Positions 20,737-32,687 of a DNA stretch of 64,000 nucleotides are shown in pieces. Source of the DNA: Didymella arachidicola (lineage: Eukaryota; Ascomycota; Dothideomycetes; Pleosporales; Didymellaceae); contig CM049995.1 in the NCBI GenBank assembly GCA_016630955.3, forward strand, positions 620,001 through 684,000, given 5' to 3'. The translations under genes were made by a program, and so were the position numbers. The notes under the pieces are model-generated. The model was not told where the DNA came from and ran no database searches. It was given only the letters and a program-made list of their open reading frames with translations. Numbering within the stretch: the first letter of the stretch is position 1; every line of letters starts with the position of its first letter.

Positions 20737-22630
20737 CTACCCACCAAAGCTTTCTGCTCTCACTCTTCTCTGTGGTCTTCCGCCTTGACCGAAGTCCTGG
20801 CTTCCGTGTGTTGATCTTACCTCACCCCGGCTTCCACTCTTCCTCAGGCCACCAGCTCTTACACTCTCAAATGGCTTGCGCCTTCTGACGAGCTGGTACC
20901 CTCTGTCCAGCTCCACTTCGATCGCGCACCGAATCTTTAGCGCGGTCACAGCAGGCCACACACTTCTCTCGCCTTTCAGGATCCAGTAGTCGATGGCCTC
21001 CTTAGTAGGGTTTTCAAGCAGCTTGAAGAAATCCCCTGGTGTGAGTTCTGGGACTAGTGTTAAGCTCGCACCGGGGATGTTCTCATCAAGCAAAAACCGC
21101 CGTATGCTAGGACTCAGATAACCTAACTCGTCAAGCTGGTGCAACCTATGTTGTACTTCCAAAACCACAAGCTTCAGTATTGGCATACTCAGCTTCCAGC
21201 GCCCATCTTGTCGTGGGTTCGGATGGTGGAGATCGGATCGGAGGAAGGGCGCAAGATAAGGCCGTGCTTGCGATACGATGAAATGATTCACGTTGAAGAG
21301 TTCGGCTATGCGGTGCAACGGTGACTGACGGTCGGTATACAAGGCGTGTGTCCAGGGACGAAAGGTAGTTTCTGAGGCTGGAGACCAGGCGACAACAGCA
21401 CCAGACTCATCTTTGCACATTAGAACGACAGGATCATAGAGCGTGGAGGACGCAGTCGCATTGGAAGCGAGAGCAGCGGACCAAATGAGCTGGAATCGTC
21501 AATTGCAGGCTGGTACATGTTGGACACAGCACTTACCACGTTTGGTGCTGTGAGGTAGTTCAGCAGGTTTGGCACGCCTCCACCGCCGCTAGTCGTTACG
21601 GTAATATTGAGCACTCTTTTGGTCCTCGTGTATGCTTCTTCGAATGTCAAGTCTCCCACATTCGCCCTCAGGAGCTGCTCCAGTACCCCAACATCGAGGA
21701 AATGGCCCTCATGCCACCACCGTCTGATACGGCGCGTAAGCGTCTCAACCCATCCACTGCCCTTCGACCCCCTCTTCTGTGGACGCTTCTTGAAAGCACT
21801 CAGGTCGATATTCTTACCGTTGAGAAAGTCTAGCAGCTCATCTTCGGTGTGCACGCCCACCAGCGCAGCTATGATGGCTCCTGTAGCAGTACCAGCAATG
21901 ATACGAGGCAGCAGACCGCGCAGATGCAGTGCCTTAACGACGCCCAGGTGACAAATGCCAAAGATCTGTCCGCCCTGCAGCACCAGCACGGATCTCCCAA
22001 AAGCCTGTCTTGTATCATGAAGCACGTCCAGCTTCGCTTGGTTTGTCAGCCCGGTGTCAGAGCTTGTCACAGTAGGGTAGTTCGTGAGATATTCGATCGC
22101 GTATGAGACTTGTGTAACATAGTCCTCGATCAAGAGCTTTGTCCCACCGTATGCACGATCGAACAGGCGCGGTGCTGTGATATTTCCGAGGTTTCGAACG
22201 AGGCCGCTCCTCAGCAGGCCGATCAGGCCTAGCATGTCGTCATCTTCCTGGGTCTCGATGATCGCAGTAAGACGCTGGTGTATGAGACGATAGTTGTACC
22301 ACTTGCTTGTGGCATTTTGACGCCAGAGATCGTATCCTTGAAGCTCATCAAGGTGGTATGCTGGGAGACGGGTTAGTTCGGATGGAGATGTAGTGCCACC
22401 TGCTTACCTGCTGCCTCCCATTCCTCGAAGCAGCGCGCGTCTGCAATCGTCTCAAGCAGCAGATCTCGCGGGCTCTTCTGAGTCCACCATGCAAACAGTC
22501 GCTTTAGCATAGGTGTTAGCGGGAGGCCGGCAAAGAGCCGTTACAGCAGCGCGAGAGCACACACCCGCAACCAGAACAAGAGGATCTCAGCGAAACAGCC
22601 AAATACGCTCCTCAACAGTCCACCCGCCAT
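20737..22630 (-). CDS. Tgl3/4/5-like patatin family protein lacking the catalytic serine
   Basis: Four exons (22630-22565, 22501-22408, 22360-21537, 21489-20737) give 578 residues; introns are 63, 47 and 47 bases with good GT-AG signals. The N-terminus is hydrophobic (SVFGCFAEILLFWLRRLFAW), followed by YHLDELQGYDLWRQ as in triacylglycerol lipases of the Tgl3/4/5 group. The patatin core starts LVLQGGQIFGICHLGVVKAL near residue 183. At the nucleophile elbow (about 210-214), where the family has GxSxG, the sequence is GTATG. The Asp block before ELFNVNHFIVSQARP, normally containing DG, reads WTHALYTDRQSPLHR. Both members of the Ser-Asp dyad therefore seem lost, so hydrolysis is unlikely; a lipid-droplet scaffold or regulator is one guess. 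The codon for the missing Ser is GCT, not an intron artefact. Confidence 0.85.
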
Positions 22631-22947
22631 CGTGACCAGTGCTAGGATATCGGCTGATGAAGCCACTGGATGGCATGTCGTCGCGGCGTCTGCTTCTCGG
22701 GTCGGTTACCTGCTGTCATGAGGAAGCTCGTGTCAAACCAGCACGTTTCACATGTGAAGGGTCGCAGGAGGGTATGCCGGAGAGATGCCGCAGAGCAGCC
22801 GATGCCGAGACGGAAGGATTGCGGGGAGCAGCTGCACTAGTTACGTGCCGCTCAGCGAGCTATGACGCATCTGGGCATCGACGATGCTATTCGGTAAACA
22901 TTGTATCGAGCTTTCTTCTTCCAAACTTCTGCAACTGCTAGCGCAGC
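22631..22947. promoter_or_regulatory. divergent promoter region patatin/CPDase
   Basis: 317 bases between start codons of two divergent genes. No specific site recognised. Confidence 0.45.
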
Positions 22948-23587
22948 ATGCCCGGGTCATCCCTTTGGCTCTTACCCCCGGAGTCTCATCCGTTGAATGA
23001 GAAACTGGTTTCTCTGATCGACAAGACAGCCTTGCGTCTCGGCTCCACCGACCTCTTCATTCCTCACGTTACATTGACCTCCAATCTGGTAAAAGTGTCA
23101 AGCTACGGCACAGAGCCGCAGAAATGGATCGAGTCCTTGGACCTTCCATCTGGTGGAGACGTGAGGGTTGAGTTTGAGGAGCTCGGTAGCGAAGATGTCT
23201 ACGTCCGCAAGCTCTACATCAAGTGCCGGAAGACTGCAGGACTGAAGGCACTAGCCACGGTCTGCAGGAAGCAGGTTGGCGGTTGTGAGGATGAGGAAAC
23301 AGCCAGGAAGTGGGTGGAAGAGGCTTACAATCCGCATGTCAGCCTGCTATAGTGAGTCTCACCTAATCAGTCGCTGATTGTAGGTAGTGTTGACCCCAGA
23401 CTTCAGTCACGATTGTCCACAGATCAATGCAGCCGGTCTTGAAGAGACGATTAAGCTCGTACATGAGGAAGGTGTTAACCTTCTCAATCGAAGTGAGGGG
23501 TCGTTCTGGACGGGAGGTCTCGTTGTACTCGTTGAGACCGAGAAACCAACTTCAGAGTGGAAACCCATCGCCCAGAGGGTACTCTGA
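22948..23587 (+). CDS. CPD1: 2',3'-cyclic-nucleotide 3'-phosphodiesterase (Cpd1-like)
   Basis: Exons 22948-23351 and 23407-23587 around a 55-base intron (GTGAGT/TTCAG) encode 194 residues. The two HxT/S motifs of the 2H phosphoesterase fold are visible: FIPHVTLTSNL near residue 47 and YNPHVSLLY at the splice junction. The second motif is followed across the intron by HDCPQINAAGLEE, as in the fungal CPDase family. The C-terminal GSFWTGGLVVLVET is also family-like. The yeast enzyme opens ADP-ribose 1'',2''-cyclic phosphate, a by-product of tRNA splicing, to the 1''-phosphate. The protein is short and has no signal peptide, so cytosolic action is expected. The splice restores the LLY reading exactly. 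Confidence 0.88.
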
Positions 23588-24083
23588 TGCGTCATTTTTA
23601 GAGTCTTTGACTCCGGCGCATTTGTCACTGCCAGCAGTTATGATGCACTTGATGTCGGTTGCAACATTGATGTACTGACTGCCACACGCGGCTAGCGGAA
23701 CTTCGTGGCACAATGGTACGAGCCGTATGAGGCTGCTGTGGCTGAAGCTATGAACCGTCTAGCTGCCGGCACATCCATCGTCCAAAGACGTCATTGCGGA
23801 GTAGCGAGGATCCACGAATAGCAAGCCACATGCGGGGCATTGTTTGAGGATGGAAGTACGCCAGCGCTAAGTGCGCAGTTTAGATAGCAGTATGATCCTA
23901 ACTGCGCACCAGCGGCATCGCTAGCGTTTTGTCCGACCCATATCTATACTCGTGTTCGATCTGTTGCAGAAAAGCATGATTTGGAGTGTTTATTTTGCAT
24001 TACTGAATACTATGTTATAATATCTACATACTCATGGCTCATGAAAACGTGAAGAAAGGTCAAGATATGGAGAAACGAAGTAT
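23588..24083. other. convergent intergenic stretch
   Basis: 496 bases between two convergent stop codons. AT-rich near 23990-24020 (likely poly(A) signals of both genes). No gene seen. Confidence 0.45.
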
Positions 24084-25202
24084 CTATTTCATAAAGCCGC
24101 GCTTACCGTCACCGTCAGCATCAACCTTAGGGTTGAGCTTGTCCATCAGGCTGGGCTTCTTATGCTCGCCAGAGATAGAGTCGTGGGTGTGGGTGTTGTG
24201 AGCGTCAGCCCTGGAGCGATCCTCAGTGAGGGCGTCGGGCAGGCCGTCTTTGGTGGTGTGAGTGCGGTTGTCGCGGGCGAAGTCGTTATGTTGCTTGCCG
24301 TGGTGACCAGCGGCACCAGTAGCGGCAGCAGCAGCAGTCGCACCAGTACCTGCACCAGCCTCACGGTGACCAGTAAGGCCGGAAGTAGCAGAGCTGCTGC
24401 CGTGGGAGTGTGTGCTAGTGAGGCCAGCACCGGTGGCATTCAGCTCACGCTGGTTGAGACCAGACGCATCGTTGCCGTGACGGGCAGTATTGTCATAATC
24501 GCCGTGGCGAGGAGCACCGGCAACATGGTGATGGTCATGATGACCAGAGCCTTCACGGATGGCGCCGAAGCCACCAGCTGTGCCAGCACCAATGTTCTTG
24601 GGGACACCCTCGAAGGCATCGTAGCGCTCCTCGCGGCCGGTAAGAGCTCCACCCTTAGACTTGAACTCGTCCATTGTCATGGCAGGAAGAGCAGTAGTGC
24701 TGTGGTGGGTAGCCTTGTTGTGGTGTACCTCATGGATGGGAACGGTAGTGTGAACAACGTTGGGCTGGATGATCTCCTTCTGGACGACAGGCTGAATAGT
24801 CTCGTGGATGTGGTGGTGGACGTGCTCACCGCCAATGGCAGCAGCGGCGCTTTGGCTGTGTGTGGTGGCATCTACACGGCGTTCATCCTTGAAGCGAGCT
24901 TGCTCGTCAACGAGGTTCCTCTTAGTGGTGTCATGGTCGCGGTGGTCGAACTCGCGGTGCTGAACGGCACCAAGCTTGGCAGTGTGCTGCTCAGGGAGAA
25001 CCTCGCGGTCCTGGACAGGCTGAACAGTGCGGTGGTAGTGGTCCTGGTGGACCTCCTTATCAACAGCAGTCTGAACCTCCTCGTGAACATGAGGCTTAAC
25101 AACCTCGTGCTGAACAGCAGGAGCAACAGCCTCGTGAACTGTGGTGTCGTGGTGTCCAGACTTGGACATGAAGTCGGTGATCGCTGCCTTAGCCTTGTCC
25201 AT
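24084..25202 (-). CDS. His-rich fungal protein with repeated HEVxxPHxHE-type domain
   Basis: Single exon, 372 residues from MDKAKAAITDFMSKSGHHDT; the frame runs further upstream but this ATG fits the compact 5' end. Residues about 18-75 hold the conserved block VHEAVAPAVQHEVVKPHVHE, then QDHYHRTVQPVQDREVLPEQ. A second, weaker copy lies at about 130-175: HVHHHIHETIQPVVQKEIIQ then HTTVPIHEVHHN. The rest is Gly/Ala/His-rich and probably disordered, with a charged tail ending DADGDGKRGFMK. There is no signal peptide or membrane helix. The many His residues suggest metal or acid binding but nothing proves it. The same block occurs in the divergent gene at 26859-28603. Strong composition bias makes long antisense frames here; they are artefacts. 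Confidence 0.82.
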   Translation of the reverse strand: MDKAKAAITDFMSKSGHHDTTVHEAVAPAVQHEVVKPHVHEEVQTAVDKEVHQDHYHRTVQPVQDREVLPEQHTAKLGAVQHREFDHRDHDTTKRNLVDEQARFKDERRVDATTHSQSAAAAIGGEHVHHHIHETIQPVVQKEIIQPNVVHTTVPIHEVHHNKATHHSTTALPAMTMDEFKSKGGALTGREERYDAFEGVPKNIGAGTAGGFGAIREGSGHHDHHHVAGAPRHGDYDNTARHGNDASGLNQRELNATGAGLTSTHSHGSSSATSGLTGHREAGAGTGATAAAAATGAAGHHGKQHNDFARDNRTHTTKDGLPDALTEDRSRADAHNTHTHDSISGEHKKPSLMDKLNPKVDADGDGKRGFMK

Positions 25203-26858
25203 TGTGAAGTGTTGTGACGGTAATTGGGTCGAAAGTGTTTGGAGGTTGAATAAAGAGGTTCTTGGAATATATAAAGCTCTGAGAGTTGTTACTTTATGAT
25301 GGTATAATGATGTCCTTGGGCAGTAGCTGCTTGAACCCTTTATACCTCTCCATACTGGAGCATGCGCAGGACGACGTAATTGACAGGACCTCAGAGCTGT
25401 TAAAGCCTGCTCGGTGCCATCCACGGCACATCAGTTTAGCCCCATCGCCATGATCGACCTAGCTCGGCGATTGCATACATGTGGCGGTGTTCATTGGCTC
25501 CATAAGCATGGATTCGATTTTGACGGGTCCCGCTGTGTGGCAGCGGTAGCTCCGAGGGGGTGCACTACGAGACGTGTTTGTTGATGTATGTCTTAATGCA
25601 TCAGCCAAAGCTTACGTCAATACGGCGAGCGCTACGCTTGACGTAGGGCTCACGCTGCCAGCGAGTGGAGCAGTGCGGTCCAGTTCTTCCTAGGCCTTCC
25701 GCTGCTGGTGCCGCTACCAGCTAGCCTGCTTCCCTCGAAGTATGACTGCACACTACAAATGCACAGGAGAACATGTGCTCTTGCGCACACTCGAGAGCAA
25801 CCAAGTTTGTGTGAATGGAATTGTGCCAAATGAGGAAATAGGATATGTGAAGATCGGCGGCTGGGGTGGCGCCGGGGTGATGTTGTCACGATTCAGATCA
25901 ATCGCGAGACGTCGTCCGTGCTCCTACCGAAAACATGCCAGAACTTCATGGCGAGCACCTTTTCCATGTTGCCTGTCCCCACACTTCCTATGCGTCGCCT
26001 GCGTACTGGTGTTTGTTTCATCCTGTTTCGCTCGCGGCGTCGGAGCCCCATCCACGTTCGAGACTGACGCACTGACGATCACCCTGCCCTTTGGTACGCT
26101 ATTACGATCAGCAGCGGGAGATGCCCGTTGTTGGCCACTCAATTCCCTTGTCGTCATTCCGTCGTGCGGTCCACCATGCCAAACGCAAACACGCGATGAA
26201 TCTGGCATCGTCACAAGGCCTAAGTGGGCCTGATGTACACTTTCTAATCATTGAGGCTGATGCTGTGGACGAGCAATTAAGCATCACGATGCTGCTACGT
26301 CATCAAAGACGCCATGCACTGGGATGCATCGGGCAGCCCTGGGGCGGGTTCTGCTCTGCAGAAGCAACGGCAAAGGAGCTTCGTGGTCCCTTGTGGCAAG
26401 GAAGGGGTGAAGACCTTCCTCGACGCCTGGAACCATCGGGGACTCCGCCATTGAGTCCGATTGATGTCTAATCGCGCTCTGCCGTTCATCGACATTGCTG
26501 TTGGCGAGCCACAGCGTCACCGCAAGGCGGCAAGGGTCAATGCTAGCAGCTTTTGCCTTTGACCGTGCTGTCGCTGAACCGCTTCTGGACTGTTCTATTA
26601 GGTCCACCAGATATCTTCGTACTTCAGCAGCCTCGCACCTTCCTTCTGAACTCCATAGCGTTCTGAACTCGAGCAACGCACGCTCTGTGCGTCATAGCTG
26701 TCCTGTGGTCCTTATTGTGGTCTTGCCAGTGCAGCGTTTCCACCACGAAGACCCAATTGCCCTACGTGTGTTCTACGTCATCTTATCACAAAATCGTCTT
26801 TTCCTCGGTTTCGCGCGACTCGAGCTCTCTGATTTTTTTTTGCCGAGAAGCAAGCATA
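25203..26858. promoter_or_regulatory. long divergent intergenic region between the His-rich paralogs
   Basis: 1656 bases. Several 100-160 codon frames exist on both strands but have no recognisable domains and overlap each other, so I do not call them. Contains a T9 tract shortly before the downstream ATG. Promoters for both genes must lie here. Confidence 0.4.
25266..25275 (-). promoter_or_regulatory. TATA-like element of the His-rich gene
   Basis: Read on the minus strand, TTTATATATT lies about 65-75 bases upstream of the ATG at 25202, a plausible TATA box for a strongly expressed gene. Position and sequence only; no functional evidence. Confidence 0.35.
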
Positions 26859-28603
26859 ATGCAACAAAAGTTGAGGTCCGTCTTTCGAAGATCCAGTAAA
26901 TCGAGAAGTTCATCAGATTCTCACGAGAAATTGGACAATAGCGCCCATCACAGCGAAGCAGGCCCGTTGCGTGCTGATCGACAGCGCATGTCTTTAGATA
27001 GGCGTGGTCGTACATCAGTCGGTTCGTCTGCAATTGGGTATGTTTACACCGGCAGCAGCAGGCCCGTCAGCTCCATTTACGACGATACGCGCCAGAGTCA
27101 AGCACCTACTAGGCAAACAACATCCTCTAACTCCATACCTCCCGCCGACCCCAATGGTGGAGCCATAGCAAATGACTACAAGGCTTATCTTCCCGCACTA
27201 TCTCCGGTGGACGACGATCATGGCGATGAATACATCGCACTTAGCGGTGACAGAGAACACGAAGAAAGTGTCGCCGACCGAAACATTGCGCGCTACAGTA
27301 CACCTATCAATGGTGGATACCGCAACACAGGGAATAGTGCGCACAACGGGTCAGCAGCGTCTTCTCCAAGTGAGTGCCAATGTTGTTATAGCCTGCGGGG
27401 GACTTGTCCGAACCAGTCCTCTCAACATCCTTCACTGCTTGCATCCTAACGTTGGTTCTAGCTACTCCCGTTCCAACCGTGCCTACAGCTCAAGTACATT
27501 CGCGCAAACAATCCGTCGATACTCCACCTTCCGGGGTCGGGCTGAGTTCAGGTCTGACTAGTGGTCTTGTGAGGAATGGCGATAAAATCACGACCAATCG
27601 TGGTCTCACGGATGGTGTCCGTCTCCAGACTGGCTTGACTGTACAGGGACAGGGATTTGAGAAGAGTTCAAGCATCACTCCAAAGGCTGGCATCCAACCC
27701 GAATTTGAGCACGAGAAGCCCAACACCTTGAGCTCCATTGACGATTCATACTCTGGCATTCGCCATGTCACCACGGACGGATCAGTACATGGTGAGGAGA
27801 CTGCTCGCGCCAAGATATTGCGTGAGGATGGTGTCGCAGACCTCAGGAACACTGTCGATACTGATGGAAACATCACATGGGCTCCTGGTACGTGTCCCAA
27901 TTTGACTTCTGTCCTGTCAGGATGTACTGACTTCCACAAAGCCGTCACACACGAAGTCATCAAGCCGCATCAACACGAGATCATTCAACAGAAAATATAT
28001 CGCGAGATCCACAACTACGAGCACTTCCATCGGATCCAGCCTGTCATGATGACCGAGGTTCTCCCCCCTCGCCATTGGATCCCTGATCCGAAAGGCGAGG
28101 GACTCATCGAAATCTCTGCCGATGAACTGCCAGCGCGCACAGGCAAAAACCGATGGTGGTCAATTTGCGAACAATCGAGTCCTTACTCCCTACAGAAGGC
28201 TCTGCCCAAGTACCGTACAGAACCTGAGATTATCGAAGCAGGAACATTCATGACTGAACAAGGCTTCGAGCGCAAAGAGACAATCATCATTCACCCACCA
28301 ACGCTGGCTGATCTCACCGGATACGGTGGGCCTGTCCAGGCCATGCACTTCGATCACAAGACAGGCGAGAGCTGGTTGGGTGAGCTTACTACAATGGACA
28401 AACTTCACGAACTCCAACAGGAACTTGGTCGTGCACCTGACGCACACACTTTCAAGATGGATGGACTCGATAAGGCTCTTCCCGAACTGCCTTTGGATTC
28501 TACTCATAGAAGTTTCGCTCCCATGCTGCACCGCAAGCCAGTCGGCAGCCCCTCGGCTCCAGTGCAGCGCTCAGACGCTGGATGTAAACTCAACGTTGCA
28601 TGA
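26859..28603 (+). CDS. His-rich-domain protein, paralog of the divergent neighbour
   Basis: Exons 26859-27369, 27462-27887 and 27942-28603 give about 532 residues. Intron 1 is 92 bases (GTGAGT, CCTAAC branch, TCTAG). Intron 2 is 54 bases (GTACGT...ACAAAG), a multiple of three without stop, so it is easily missed; removing it gives WAPAVTHEVIKPHQHEIIQQ, which matches the neighbour's VAPAVQHEVVKPHVHEE. The block continues EIHNYEHFHRIQPV and TEVLPPRHWIPDP. The N-terminal 170 residues are Ser/Arg-rich (KLRSVFRRSSKSRSSSDSHE) and look disordered, perhaps phosphorylated. The C-terminal part (FERKETIIIHPPTLADLTGY) has no known fold I recognise. No signal peptide. Function unknown; the shared domain with the 24.1-25.2 kb gene is what the sequence shows. 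Confidence 0.8.
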
Positions 28604-30722
28604 ATGAGCGGCAATTTTAATATCTGATATGTTGCAAAGATGATGTAAATGTACGTTGCTCAATAAGCGAGCATGGAGTTGAAGGCGCGTTAGACGGCGA
28701 TTTTTTTCGCGATGGACCTGGTTATTACAGCATCTGATTGGCGACATTGGGAGCCAGCATGGCGTTCGGCATAGTCATCACCAAATTGCATCTCTAGGCC
28801 CCAGAACTTCTTCGCCTGGGGAATGCTCGCAGTCCCCTTATTTGATGAGCACCAATACAAATCAAACCCATCCTCACACTACAGCTCGCACCCGCCTTCC
28901 TTAAGCAGACCGGCTTAGTCACGATTGCGTCACCCATCTGTCCCTCGCGAAGTTAGAATTCGACCTCTTCCCGTTTCTATTTCATAAGAATGACTCCTGC
29001 ACTATTACATTGCGAATAATCAGGATACAAGCCGGTGCTTTACCAAGTATGGTCACCTTTCACGACGCCTCGCTAACAATATCTGACATTACTCCAGGCC
29101 ATAGGCAATAACAAACAGGAGCGAACTACAAGAAGAAATTTGACTATTCCAACCAAGGCAGAAGTACCACGTGCTCAACTTACAGGCTTGTGACTGCGAA
29201 GCTTAGGAAGTATCAGATGTCGGTCTAGGGACTCCGTCCCTGGAAGCGGCTGGAACTCTCGACAGGGACAACGCCATAACTTAGGGCCATTGTCCAGTTT
29301 GGTGTCTGCCTAAGCTGCATGGTAAGACTCAGCTCCAAACAGAGCGGATGCCTCAGTAATGCTGAGCAGCACACAAGCAGAACGATGTTACATCCCGAAA
29401 TATCGAAGCGCGCCACTTCTAGTACGATGCCATGCGATCTGCATCACCCTCGATACATAGGCCGGTGAACATATTTTCCCGGGCACAGACAACCAGGGTT
29501 CCCGCCGCGTATCAATGGCCGCAACGTGGGGTCGCCACAATGTCAAGGCAGTCTTGAGCTGACTTGCGCGGTTATGCGAAAACACCATATTTGAGTCAAC
29601 TTTAGGCCTGACAACAATACCAATCTCAACAGTCAAGTGACCGACCGGTGCGGTCGCAACTCGTAGACAAACGGGCTTACGTACCGAGGCAGCGGCTCCG
29701 GGTCGTCAAACGCGGGTCCTGGAATTCGGGATAGGCAGCGATCCAATTCGCATGTTGGAGAGCTGAAATACCTACTGTGCGCGAGCTAAGGGCCGGCTAT
29801 TCGATGGTCAGATAAGCCTGTGGCGGGAGGCAGATTTGACGAAGCCTGAGCCAACCTCCACGGCCCAGAGTTGCCAAGGCGATATTCAGCCCGCGGGATG
29901 CGCTGCAGCCTCTGCAATTGGAGAAGACCCAAGGGCCAAGACTAAGTCAAGAGGTGGAGGCATTTTCGAAACTCGAGGCCGTGAACATTTGGGGTCTCCG
30001 AGAGCGATTGCGCCCACGGTGCTCTTTCACGAGCTACAAGCGTGTTGAGTATTGAGGTGAGAGAACGAGCAGCAACTCGACATTGTACAGGTCCAAGTAT
30101 AAAACATGCCTAGTGCTCGCCGTTGGCTCACGGAGTTGCCCCGCGCAAGGCGGGCTTTCCAGACTAGCGGGCAGCTTGCTACTATCTTGATCATCCTTAC
30201 CAAAAGCGTACCGCCTACGCGCATGGCCAGCCGTGACACTCACACTTCAATGACGGGACTGGGACACTCCAAGCATGTGCACGACCACTTGGTCTGGACA
30301 AAGCAATCATGGTCAGCAGATCGCAGGGTCCCCAGAGGCCCTGCCCAGGTGGAACATGCAATGCACAAACAATTTTGGCGCTACACCGAATGTCGGGCAA
30401 CGGCGTGCAGGACAGTAGGCTGACGCTAGGGTAGTCCGCATCTCATCGTCCACGGGCCACGGCGGTTTGTCGGAGACTCATGCGACCATCCACCTTCACC
30501 CACAAGGCTGAGATCGCGCTAGCGCTACTGAGTATTTCACCAAGCTACCCTGCTCTTCTTCCGTCCGCTGCTCGCGTTCACGTTACACCACCGCGAACAG
30601 CTTCACAAGAGCACCGCTTACCCCCACTTGTGATACATGGAGTTTGTTGTGCAGTACTTCAGTCTTCTACTTAAAGGTCTTTTGTAAATTTCGCGGATCA
30701 TTGATCCCGAAGTCTTTCGATA
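28604..30722. other. 2.1-kb gene-poor stretch
   Basis: No frame here shows a recognisable domain, membrane pattern or codon bias. No tandem repeat or transposon remnant was recognised. The right end must hold the permease promoter. Confidence 0.45.
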
Positions 30723-32687
30723 ATGGCCTCCAGTGGCATCGATTACCTCCCCCAAAATGGCCCAGGCGATAAGAAGCCGCAGGGTGTTCGCGTCGACGAA
30801 GAGAGGACATTCGAGCCCAGACGCAGCGATTCGGTTGGCTCCGTTCGTGTAGTCCACGATAATACACACCGCAAGCTCAAGAGTCGACACATTCAACTCA
30901 TTGGTATTGGTGGTACCATCGGAACTGCTCTCTATGTCCAGATTGGTCGAGGTTTGATGAATGGTGGCCCCGCGTCGCTATTTCTCGCATTCACGTTGTG
31001 TAAGTACAGACGAACATGTACCCAGGCAAAGGACAACGACTGACATTGGTTGACAGGGTGCACTGTGATCCTCGCGGTCACCGTTAGTGAGACTCCCCAC
31101 GTTCTATTTTCCCAAGCAACACTTCCCATCTCGACAATGCTAAAGCGTCTGCAATTCGCCAAGAGCACCACATTCCAGACGCCTAATGCGGAGACCGGAC
31201 TAACCTCAACACAGGTATCGCGGAGATGGTCACGTACTTGCCTATTTCTTCACCGTTCATTCGATTTGCAGGTCGCTTCGTTGATGATGCTTTCGGTGTC
31301 GCAGCTGGCTGGAACTTTTTCGTCTTCGAAGCTGCTCTGGTACCATTCGAGATTGTCGCTTGCAACGTCATCATTCACTTCTGGAGTGATGTTGTGCCTG
31401 TCGGCGCAATCATTGCGATTGTCATTGTTCTCTACGGGTATGTTGTGACGAGCTACTGAAAACTTAAACTGACGTTGCTGCAGCGTCATCAATTTAATGG
31501 CTGTCAAGTGGTACGGAGAGACTGAATTCTGGGCAGCTGTCGGAAAAGTTCTGCTTATCATCGGTCTTCTCATCTTCACATTTATCTCTATGCTTGGAGG
31601 CAACCCCGAGAAAGATCGCTATGGCTTCAGGTATTGGAAGAACCCTGGGTCTTTCGCGACGTTGTACTACGGTGGAGACTTGGGACGGTTCCTTGGATTC
31701 CTACAGTGCTTGATCCAGGCTTCGTTCACCATCGCCGGACCTGACTACGTCTCCATGGCAGCTGGAGAGACCGAGAACCCTCGCAAAGTCATGCCCCGCG
31801 CCTACAACGCCGTCTTCTACCGTCTTACGGCTTTCTTCGTGCTCGGATCCCTGGCTGTTGGTATCAATGTGCCTTACAATGACCCTGAGTTGAAGGCTGC
31901 TTTCGCCGACGGCAAGCCAGGAGCCGCCGCGTCGCCCTACGTTGTTGCCATGAACAGGCTCAGGATCGAGGTCCTCCCTCACATCGTCAACGCTGGTGTC
32001 CTTGCTTCTGCTTTCTCTGCGGGCAATTCCTACGTCTACTGCGCCTCGCGATCCCTCTTCGGCCTCGCGCTCGAGGGCAAGGCGCCTAAAATCTTGACAA
32101 AGTGCACCAAGCAGGGTGTCCCGTATCTCTGCGTTGCCGTCGTCCTTATGATCTCCCTGCTGTCGTTCTTGCAGCTCGGTGAGAACTCCGCAATCGTCCT
32201 CAACTGGTTCGTCAGCTTGGTCACCGCCTCCCAGCTCATCAATTTCTCCGTCATGTGCTACACGTTCCTGTGTTTCTACAAGGCCTGCAGGGTGCAAGGT
32301 CTGGACCGGAGGACTTTGCCGTACGTTGGAATCCTCCAGCCATACGCAGCGTACTATGCGTTCACCTGCACGTTCATCATGACATTTGTCGGTGGCTACA
32401 CGGTATTCCTGCCTGGCTTCTGGGATATTCCCAACTTCTTGTTCTCGTAAGTTCATCGTTTTAAACTCAGTGGACCCTTCGCTGACCACACTCGTAGCTA
32501 CATGATGGTATTCCTCTTCCCCATCATCTTCCTCGGATGGAAGTTTGTCAAGAAAACTAAGAGGGTAAAGCCGCATGAAGCTGATCTCATCACTGATCTG
32601 GCTGAGATTGAGGAGTACACACGGAACTTTGTGCCTACGCCCGAGACCAACTGGTTCAACAAGGCATTAGACAAGTTGTTTGGTTAG
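30723..32687 (+). CDS. amino-acid permease (YAT/APC family, Dip5-like)
   Basis: Five exons (30723-30999, 31057-31086, 31215-31437, 31484-32446, 32498-32687) encode 560 residues. Introns are 57, 128, 46 and 51 bases; exon 2 is only 30 bases and encodes WCTVILAVTV. The protein begins with a hydrophilic tail, then HIQLIGIGGTIGTALYVQIG, the first helix signature of fungal amino-acid permeases. EMVTYLPISSPFIRFAGR, AAGWNFFVFEAALVPFE and FTIAGPDYVSMAAGETENPR follow. Twelve membrane segments can be traced. GPDYVSMAAGE and the PYND loop resemble Dip5-type acidic amino-acid permeases, but substrate cannot be settled. It would act at the plasma membrane as a proton symporter. The tail KALDKLFG is common in this group. 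All junctions keep frame. Confidence 0.9.

Noticed and set aside
24162..25217. 351-codon frame antisense to the His-rich gene
   Set aside because: Val/Ser/Leu-rich shadow caused by the strong codon bias of the real gene on the other strand.
25742..26899. Several 100-160-codon frames between the His-rich paralogs
   Set aside because: Mutually overlapping on both strands and without recognisable features.
28604..30722. Search for a transposon or tRNA gene in the gene-poor stretch
   Set aside because: No inverted repeat, transposase motif or cloverleaf pattern could be recognised by eye.
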